In this document: positions 1-4,919 of the stretch, piece after piece
Layout of the letters: every line of letters starts with the position of its first letter
Numbering within the stretch: position 1 is the stretch's first letter
Assembly: GCA_007124345.1 (NCBI GenBank)
Contig: SLFH01000125.1
Span: forward strand, 1-8,609
DNA from: Phycisphaerales bacterium
GTDB taxonomy: Bacteria; Planctomycetota; Phycisphaerae; Phycisphaerales; UBA1924
Direction: 5' to 3'
DNA length: 8,609 nt
Notes under the pieces: generated by a model
The model's database searches: none
Seen by the model: only the letters and a program-made list of their open reading frames with translations
What the model was told of the DNA's origin: nothing
Translations under genes and position numbers: made by a program

Positions 1-112
1 GTGCCCTGCCCCTCGGGCGATGTAACAACGAGAAATAATCGAGCGGGCTAAGCATGTAGAACCAGGATCAGATGGTTTGCGGACGCGGGTTCGACTCCCG
101 CCGCCTCCACCA
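1..112 (+). ncRNA. ssrA: tmRNA (transfer-messenger RNA), 3' portion
   Basis: This is the 3' end of tmRNA, which rescues stalled ribosomes by acting first as an alanine tRNA and then as a short mRNA. The tRNA-like end is plain: a T-arm with stem GCGGG/CCCGC around the loop TTCGACT (about 86-102), then an acceptor 3' strand GCCTCC and an encoded ACCA ending at 112. The segment GGGCTAAGCATGTAGA (46-61) is the conserved stretch just before the 3' tRNA half in one-piece proteobacterial tmRNAs. The 5' acceptor half and the tag-peptide reading frame lie upstream of the window, so the tag cannot be read. An intrinsic terminator follows 11 bases later. Confidence 0.93.
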
Positions 113-121
113 GATCCCCGA

Positions 122-156
122 AGAAAGAGCCGGCCCCCAAGCCGGCTTTTTTCTTT
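122..156 (+). terminator. Intrinsic terminator of the tmRNA gene
   Basis: A GCCGGC/GCCGGC stem (129-134 and 141-146) closes a CCCCAA loop. The A-rich bases just 5' (124-128) can pair with the start of the T-run (147-151), extending the stem. The tract TTTTTTCTTTT follows immediately. This is a textbook Rho-independent terminator, correctly placed to end ssrA. Confidence 0.92.
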
Positions 157-214
157 TCGCACTCTGCAAATGCGGCGAGAGTCGAACATCAAGTGAGGCT
201 TGACTCCAACACGT

Positions 215-244
215 TTGCAATTTATATTAGGTTATTCTTATATT
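215..244 (+). promoter_or_regulatory. Putative promoter of the persulfide dioxygenase operon
   Basis: A TTGCAA box (215-220) and a TATATT box (239-244, five of six matches to TATAAT) are separated by 18 bases in a markedly AT-rich stretch within GC-rich DNA. Transcription would start near 251, leaving only about 15 bases of leader before the ATG at 266. That fits the absence of a clear Shine-Dalgarno sequence there. Confidence 0.55.
224..243. promoter_or_regulatory. Imperfect palindrome overlapping the promoter, candidate repressor operator
   Basis: The 20 bases ATATTAGGTTATTCTTATAT form an inverted repeat with 7 of 10 positions paired and perfect ATAT ends. The dyad spans the spacer and most of the -10 box, where a bound repressor would block transcription. 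In Agrobacterium and Xylella, blh/PDO operons with YeeE partners are controlled by the ArsR-family persulfide sensor BigR, which binds an AT-rich dyad over the promoter. Assignment to a BigR/SqrR-like regulator is inference, because no such gene lies in the window. Confidence 0.45.
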
Positions 245-265
245 TGTGGCCGGTTGAATCCAAAG

Positions 266-1171
266 ATGCCAAAGCCCGATGTCAAAGTCTTTCGCCACGA
301 ACCCAGTGGCACCTTCAGTTACGTGGTGCGTGATCCAACCAGCCAGAGCGCCGCGATTATCGACCCGGTGGCGGATTTCGAATATCGGGCCGGACGCATC
401 AGCCATGGCAGTGCCGGCGAGATCCTCGACTACTGCAGGTCCAGAAACCTTCAGATCGAATGGATACTGGAGACGCACGCCCATGCCGACCATCTTTCCG
501 ACGCCCCGTGGCTGGCCGCGCAGCTTGGCGGCGTGCCGGTTGCCATCGGCCGTGGCATTGCCGAGGTTCAGGCTCGCTTCAAGCTGGTCTTCAACCTGCC
601 AGACTCATTCAAGACCGACGGCAGCCAGTTTGACCACCTGTTCGAGACCGGGGAGCGCTTCAGTATCGGCACCCTGGAAGGGCGGGTGATCGCCACCCCG
701 GGGCACACTTCCGACAGCAACGCGTTTCTCATCGGTGATGCGGTTTTCGTTGGAGACACTTTGTTTGCACCCGACTACGGCACGGCCCGCTGCGACTTTC
801 CCGGCGGTGATGCCGGGGTGCTGTACGACTCCATCCAGAAACTCTACGAACTGCCTGACGCCACGCGCGTGTTTCTCTGCCACGACTACCCTCCGGCCGA
901 TCGTGAACCCATCTTCGAGACCACCATCGGCGAGCAGAAGCGACACAACAAACATGTACGCGCCGACACCGAGCGCAAGGATTTTGTCAGCATGCGCAAC
1001 AAGCGCGACGCCAGCCTGCCCCTGCCCGATCTGATCATTCCCTCGGTGCAGGTCAACATCAACACCGGCAAGCCGATGCCGGCAGAGGCCAATGGCACCC
1101 AATACATCAAAGTGCCGCTCAACATCTTTCCGGGCGATCCGGACGGACAAGAGCAGGGAGGCCAGGGATGA
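266..1171 (+). CDS. blh: Persulfide dioxygenase, Blh/ETHE1-type MBL-fold protein
   Basis: This 301-residue metallo-beta-lactamase-fold enzyme is predicted to oxidise glutathione persulfide to sulfite and glutathione in the cytoplasm, using one Fe(II). The metal motif HAHADH is at residues 71-76, TPGH at 145-148 (H147), GDTLF with D164, and CHDY with H206. By ETHE1 homology the iron ligands should be H71, H147 and D164. The stretch DYGTARCDFPGGD after GDTLF and the SVQVN...VPLN C-terminus are typical of the Blh/PDO group rather than glyoxalase II. I start at ATG 266. An in-frame TTG at 200 would add 22 residues unlike the family and would run through the promoter. No signal peptide and no fused rhodanese domain are present. 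The stop overlaps the next start by four bases (ATGA), so the YeeE genes are co-transcribed and probably translationally coupled. blh is the symbol used for such proteins in the BigR operon. Confidence 0.9.
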   Translation: MPKPDVKVFRHEPSGTFSYVVRDPTSQSAAIIDPVADFEYRAGRISHGSAGEILDYCRSRNLQIEWILETHAHADHLSDAPWLAAQLGGVPVAIGRGIAEVQARFKLVFNLPDSFKTDGSQFDHLFETGERFSIGTLEGRVIATPGHTSDSNAFLIGDAVFVGDTLFAPDYGTARCDFPGGDAGVLYDSIQKLYELPDATRVFLCHDYPPADREPIFETTIGEQKRHNKHVRADTERKDFVSMRNKRDASLPLPDLIIPSVQVNINTGKPMPAEANGTQYIKVPLNIFPGDPDGQEQGGQG

Positions 1172-1610
1172 TCGACTGGAGTGCTTTCACCCCCACTCAT
1201 GCCCTTGCCGGCGGCGCGCTGATTGGCCTGGCGGCCATGGTGCTGTGGCTGGGTTCGGGCCGGATTGCCGGTATCAGCGGCATCGTCGGTGGCCTGCTGG
1301 GTCCGGGCAGCGACGACGATCGCGCCTGGCGCTGGTTGTTTGTCGGCGGCTTGATCGGCGGTGCGGCAATCGCCCATCTTGTCAGTGGTGGCCTGTTCGA
1401 ACCCCGCCAGGACTACAGCTGGTGGCTTCTGCTGCCGGGTGCCTTCCTGGTCGGCCTGGGCACTCGCATGGCTCGGGCTGCACCAGCGGCCACGGCGTCT
1501 GCGGCATCTCGCGTCTTTCGATTCGTGGCGTCACAGCCACCATCACATTCATCGCCACGGCCATGGCCACGGTGTTCATCCTGCGCCATCTGATCGGAGT
1601 CAGCACATGA
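1168..1610 (+). pseudogene. YeeE/YedE (DUF395) half-transporter, PmpA-like, with a -1 frameshift
   Basis: This is an inner-membrane protein of the YeeE/YedE (sulphur transport, DUF395) family. Family members take up thiosulfate or related sulfur compounds through conserved cysteines. GGGAGG at 1156-1161 precedes ATG 1168 by six bases. The frame encodes glycine-rich hydrophobic segments up to GTRM (codon 101, 1468-1470), then turns into an unrelated tail that stops at 1593. The +1 frame from 1471 carries the expected continuation, including the cysteine motif GSGCTSGHGVCG, then SRLSIRG and a last membrane helix, ending at TGA 1608-1610. Restoring one G (ATGGC to ATGGGC at 1468-1472) gives a normal product of about 146 residues with C105 and C112. 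Everything else is intact, so this is either a very recent inactivation or a sequencing/assembly error. As written, the 141-residue product lacks both key cysteines. The restored gene would overlap the next start by ATGA. Confidence 0.85.
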
Positions 1611-2035
1611 AACCTGCGATTGCATTGCTTGGCGGTCTGCTGTTCGGCGCCGGCCTGTATGTCTCGATGATGGCCAACCCGGAAAAAGTACTGGCCTTTC
1701 TTGACATCGCCGGGGCCTGGGATCCCAGCCTGCTGCTGGTCATGGTCGCCGCAGTCGCTGTGGCCGCAATCGGATTCGCCGTCTCGCGCTATCGCCAACA
1801 CGCCATTGACGGCTCGGAGTTTGCCTGGCCCACGGCCAGCCAGCTCGACACCCGCCTGATCGGTGGGGCCGCACTGTTCGGCATCGGCTGGGGCCTGACC
1901 GGCTACTGCCCCGGGCCGGGATTTGCCGCCCTGGTTGTCAATCCGATCGAAGCGTTCCCCTACCTGGCCGCCATGATTGCCGGCATGCTGACCTGGCAAG
2001 TGGCCGGACGCCGCCGTTCGAGCGCGAGTGCCTGA
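1607..2035 (+). CDS. YeeE/YedE-family half-transporter, PmpB-like
   Basis: This 142-residue inner-membrane protein is the second half-size partner of a split YeeE/YedE transporter. Hydrophobic segments lie at about residues 3-22, 40-61, 82-100 and 117-132. The motif GWGLTGYCPGPG contains the family cysteine (C101), thought to relay sulfur across the membrane. CGGAG (1595-1599) lies seven bases before ATG 1607. In Xylella-type BigR operons, two such small proteins (PmpA and PmpB) follow blh, and the order here is the same. The C-terminus RRRSSASA is basic and probably cytoplasmic. The substrate (thiosulfate, sulfite or another sulfur compound) cannot be told from the sequence. If the upstream gene really terminates early at 1593, translation could still restart here 14 bases later. 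Confidence 0.87.
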   Translation: MKPAIALLGGLLFGAGLYVSMMANPEKVLAFLDIAGAWDPSLLLVMVAAVAVAAIGFAVSRYRQHAIDGSEFAWPTASQLDTRLIGGAALFGIGWGLTGYCPGPGFAALVVNPIEAFPYLAAMIAGMLTWQVAGRRRSSASA

Positions 2036-2182
2036 CAATCAAATTGACCGTATCCAGATCCTGACCAGCCAGAGTTCACCCAGAAGCAATGCTGACGGAA
2101 TGTTCAAGCTCTGCCTGGCAGCTCGGGGCGAATGGGCTTCTGAACGATGACGGAAGTTTGACGGTCCGGACGATTTACGATA
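2036..2182. other. Intergenic region with repeated TGACGG words and a short dyad
   Basis: No gene and no convincing terminator for the sulfur operon are visible. TGACGG occurs three times (2093, 2148, 2159), the first two extended to TGACGGAA. CTGCCTGGCAG (2111-2121) is a small perfect dyad. These are possible regulator sites for the protease gene, but short words like this also arise by chance. Confidence 0.3.
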
Positions 2183-2186
2183 ATGT
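2158..2186 (+). promoter_or_regulatory. Possible promoter of the metallopeptidase gene
   Basis: TTGACG (2158-2163, five of six matches to the -35 consensus) is followed 17 bases later by TAATGT (2181-2186), or 15 bases later by GATAAT (2179-2184). If this is correct, the ATG at 2183 lies inside the -10 box. The protein would then have to start further down, most likely at GTG 2219. Confidence 0.35.
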
Positions 2187-4762
2187 TCGTATTTTATACG
2201 AGTGTTCCGGGGTCTACTGTGGGTATAGGAAAACATTCAGTCCTCAATCAACCGCGATCCTGGCCGGCGCCGGTGCTGGCAATCGTACTGGCAGCCCTGT
2301 CCACCACCGCCTGGTCCGAATTCAATCCCGAGGCACTATCGCCGGCCGAAGCCAAAGCGCTGCAGGCTGCCGAGCAGGCACTGTTCGAAATGGTCCGACC
2401 CGGTACGACCGAGTTGATTTGTCCGCCGGAAACCGATGCCGAACGCTACGTCGTCAAGCGCCACAAGCGGTTGGTAGAGCAGTTGACTCGTGCACCAGTC
2501 GTTCGCGAGTTTGCCGACGGAACGGTGGTGATCGACTACCCCGATGGAGCCGGCACCGCGGTCGAACCGGCTTTCGATGATGACGGGCAGCCGATATTGC
2601 AGTGTGCCAGCCCGCTTAAAATGATTGGCCTGTCACCGCACGACTTTAACGCCCCGCATCTCAAGCCTGTCCAGGCCGCCGCCAAGGCACCGGCCGACGG
2701 CCTGCCGACCGGTGCCTTGCATTCGTCGAGCCCCGCAACGGACCCACGGCCGATTCTTCAGGCCGTCTACACCGATCCGCCGGGCTACGGCTTCAATGAC
2801 GAACGTCCTGTTGACCCGGTTCCGGGCAATCCGCACACGACGCTGGGCGCACAACGTCGCGCTGTATTGGAAGCGGCACTGGACATCTGGTCGACGTTTC
2901 TCGACAGCAAAACCACGATACGCGTCAACGCCTTCTTCGAGGACCTGGGCTGTGATGGCCCGCTGGGTGCGGGAGGTGCCTCAGGGGCCTTCAATTTTCC
3001 CAACGCCCCGGAACCCGATATCCAGTTCCCGGTCTCCCTGGCCAGCGCCCTTTCCGGCCAACAACTGGGAACGACGGCAGAAATGCGCATTCGTTTCAAT
3101 TCCCGCCGCGGCGGGCCCGATTGCCCTACGTACCAGTTCACATACGGCCTGGGCAATATTGCAGGAGAGACAGGAGGCTATCCGTTTCTGCCAATTGTAC
3201 TGCACGAAATCGGCCACGGCCTCGGCATTCAGCTCTATGCAAACCGGCAAACCGGTGAGTATTGGGGCAACCCACCACTACCGGATGGGGCCTCCAGGTT
3301 TATCTACAACACCACCCTGGAGAAGAACTGGCGTGAAATGAACAAGGCCGAACGCGTGTCCTCGGCGCAAGCGGGCGCCGGCGTGGTTTGGTCTGGTCCG
3401 CGCGCCAGTCGTAGCGTTGCCGAGATCCTCAGGCCGCCAGGAAGATTGCTGCTGGACGATGGCGATGAGGAGCCGGTCCATTTTCCGGCCTACCTCCAGG
3501 GCTACCCGCCCTTCCTCCCCGACACTCGCCTGGCCGCCCCGGCCCGGGTATTCGATCGGGCCTGCGAACCGTTGTCAGCGAACGATGAGGTCGAAGGGAC
3601 AATCCTGATCGTCAATCCCGGCGGCTGTCCGGCGAGCAGGCAGTGGCGACATGCCCACGAGGCCGGTGCGGCCGCCCTGGTGTTTGCAGGTGACGCGATC
3701 GCCGCGCCGTTTGGACTGCATGTTGACTCGGCGCTCCCAACTCCGCTCTGGTCGATCAGAACAGCCGTGCGCGACCGGATCGAGGCGGCGCTTCCGACCG
3801 ACATCGTCCTGACTTTTCATGACCTGCCGCCGCTGGGAACCCGCCAGGGCATGCCCCTAATGCACCCGACACTGTCGCACTTCAGCGGCGGTATGACGCC
3901 GAGGTCCGTGATGTCATCTCCTATGAACCTTCGAAGAGGAGTTGGGCTTCTGGATCTGGCGCCCGGATTGCTTTACGACCTGGGTTGGCCGGATGCAAGC
4001 GCCAGGCAGGCACAGTTTTCCGGTTCCTGGTACAACCCCGAGCAGGACGGCTCCGGATGCCAGCTGACCCTGGAAGGGGACGACGCCACCTGGATACTGA
4101 CCTGTTACCTGTACGATCAGGGCGAACAGATGTGGCTGATCGGCACCGGCCAGCGTGACGGTGCGCTGCTCGACATCGATGATGTCCACATCACCTCCGG
4201 CGCCGATTACGGTGACCACTTCGATACCGATCAGGTCGAAGTGAGCCCATGGGGCCGCATCAGGGTGCATTTCATCGACTGCAACAGTGCGCTGTTCGAT
4301 TTTCAGCCTGATCCAGGCAGCTACCGCCGCTTCAAGGCACAGATGACCCGCATCGTGCCGGCCGACTGCAGACTGCGCGCAGTCGACCAGCCCGTTCGCG
4401 CCTTCAGCGGCAACTACTACGACCCCGAGCGTGCCGGAGAGGGCATACAGGTCACCCGCGAGGCCGATGGTGAAACCGCGGTCGTGACCTGGTACAGCTA
4501 CGTCGACGGCCGCCAGCTCTGGGCGGTGGGCAGTGGCCACTGGAACGATTCCGGGATAGTGATCGATGAACTGATCACGACCCGCGGGGGGCAGTATGGT
4601 GACGGCTTTCGCCCCGAACAGGTCGATCGCCTGCACTTCGGCCGGTTGGAACTCGAGACGATCGATTGCAACAGCGTTCGAGTGCTGATTGAAGCGGAGT
4701 TCGATGGTCTTGACGACAGCGACCGAATTCTCACCCGAATCGTACCGGCCGACAACTGCTGA
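2183..4762 (+). CDS. Secreted zinc metallopeptidase with PA domain and two C-terminal repeats
   Basis: This exported protease is predicted to have up to 859 residues. A signal sequence ends near residue 45: hydrophobic core APVLAIVLAAL, then STTAWS and a likely cleavage before EFN. A propeptide-like region runs to about residue 190, and the catalytic domain follows. The zinc motif HEIGHGLG starts at residue 341 (HExxH with general base E342). A protease-associated (PA) domain spans about 450-545. The segment SHFSGGMTPRSVMSSPMN (about 566-583) and DLAPGLLYDLGW then close the catalytic fold, resembling the Met-turn end of related HExxH/PA proteins. Two ~118-residue repeats (612-729 and 741-859) form the tail. 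The position where metzincins keep a third His or Asp is Gln, so the third zinc ligand must lie elsewhere. Residue numbers count from ATG 2183, which has no ribosome site. GTG 2219 (residue 13, GGGG six bases upstream) is a strong alternative and keeps the signal peptide. Substrate unknown. Confidence 0.85.
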   Translation: MFVFYTSVPGSTVGIGKHSVLNQPRSWPAPVLAIVLAALSTTAWSEFNPEALSPAEAKALQAAEQALFEMVRPGTTELICPPETDAERYVVKRHKRLVEQLTRAPVVREFADGTVVIDYPDGAGTAVEPAFDDDGQPILQCASPLKMIGLSPHDFNAPHLKPVQAAAKAPADGLPTGALHSSSPATDPRPILQAVYTDPPGYGFNDERPVDPVPGNPHTTLGAQRRAVLEAALDIWSTFLDSKTTIRVNAFFEDLGCDGPLGAGGASGAFNFPNAPEPDIQFPVSLASALSGQQLGTTAEMRIRFNSRRGGPDCPTYQFTYGLGNIAGETGGYPFLPIVLHEIGHGLGIQLYANRQTGEYWGNPPLPDGASRFIYNTTLEKNWREMNKAERVSSAQAGAGVVWSGPRASRSVAEILRPPGRLLLDDGDEEPVHFPAYLQGYPPFLPDTRLAAPARVFDRACEPLSANDEVEGTILIVNPGGCPASRQWRHAHEAGAAALVFAGDAIAAPFGLHVDSALPTPLWSIRTAVRDRIEAALPTDIVLTFHDLPPLGTRQGMPLMHPTLSHFSGGMTPRSVMSSPMNLRRGVGLLDLAPGLLYDLGWPDASARQAQFSGSWYNPEQDGSGCQLTLEGDDATWILTCYLYDQGEQMWLIGTGQRDGALLDIDDVHITSGADYGDHFDTDQVEVSPWGRIRVHFIDCNSALFDFQPDPGSYRRFKAQMTRIVPADCRLRAVDQPVRAFSGNYYDPERAGEGIQVTREADGETAVVTWYSYVDGRQLWAVGSGHWNDSGIVIDELITTRGGQYGDGFRPEQVDRLHFGRLELETIDCNSVRVLIEAEFDGLDDSDRILTRIVPADNC
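4016..4369 (+). repeat. Protein-level tandem repeat, copy 1 (metallopeptidase C-terminus)
   Basis: Residues 612-729 run from FSGSWYNPEQDGSG to TRIVPADC. Copies 1 and 2 share FSG, Y.PE..G.G.Q.T, a Y..G.Q.W..G.G core, YGD.F...QV, IDCNS and TRIVPAD.C. Copy 1 has two extra cysteines (in GSGC and LTC) that copy 2 lacks, so an internal disulfide is possible. Modules beginning G.W(Y/F)(N/D)P...G.G are common at the ends of secreted proteins in Xanthomonadales-like bacteria. Their function is not known to me. Confidence 0.8.
4403..4759 (+). repeat. Protein-level tandem repeat, copy 2 (metallopeptidase C-terminus)
   Basis: Residues 741-859 run from FSGNYYDPERAGEG to TRIVPADNC, the last residue of the protein. 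The copy aligns along its full length with copy 1. The matching is at protein level and the DNA has diverged, so the duplication is old. IDCNS and the terminal cysteine are kept in both copies, which suggests a conserved disulfide in each module. Confidence 0.8.
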
Positions 4763-4919
4763 CTGCATTCAAGTCGAGGAAATTACTGGAACCTGTCTGG
4801 AACTCCAAACCTGTCCCGCAAATGCATGGACAAAATGCATTATCATCGGGTTGCAATTCTGGCTCAGGGGGATGAATGTCCCCTTAGAAAAATCAGAAAC
4901 TCTTGACTCGCGGGACACA
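4763..4919 (+). promoter_or_regulatory. Leader of the sensor kinase: paired ATGCAT sites, -10-like box and a hairpin
   Basis: Two ATGCAT hexamers (4822-4827 and 4835-4840) start 13 bases apart and sit directly before a -10-like TATCAT (4841-4846). No good -35 box is present. AGGGG (4866-4870) can pair with CCCCT (4880-4884) to form a small hairpin whose nine-base loop contains ATG 4872. No terminator for the protease gene is visible. The promoter assignment is tentative. Confidence 0.35.

Noticed and set aside
200..265. TTG start at 200 for the persulfide dioxygenase
   Set aside because: It would translate through the promoter and palindrome and add residues unlike the family N-terminus. ATG 266 fits better.
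605..1150. A 181-codon antisense frame across the persulfide dioxygenase gene
   Set aside because: The + strand carries all metal-binding motifs. The antisense product shows no recognisable motif.
1468..1480. Programmed frameshifting to explain the split PmpA-like frame
   Set aside because: ATGGCTCGGGC has no slippery heptamer or A/T run, and the family is not known for recoding. A deleted G is the simpler reading.
1361..1606. An upstream in-frame extension of the PmpB-like protein from 1361
   Set aside because: This frame overlaps the PmpA-like gene out of phase and encodes a His/Arg-rich nonsense stretch. ATG 1607 has a ribosome site and starts a membrane helix as the family does.
3914..4768. 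A 284-codon open frame on the - strand opposite the protease C-terminus
   Set aside because: It covers the conserved tandem repeats in antisense and shows no domain, signal or ribosome site of its own.
4689..4919. TTG start at 4689 for the sensor kinase, overlapping the protease gene
   Set aside because: The extra N-terminal residues match no PAS sequence and overlap conserved protease codons in another frame.
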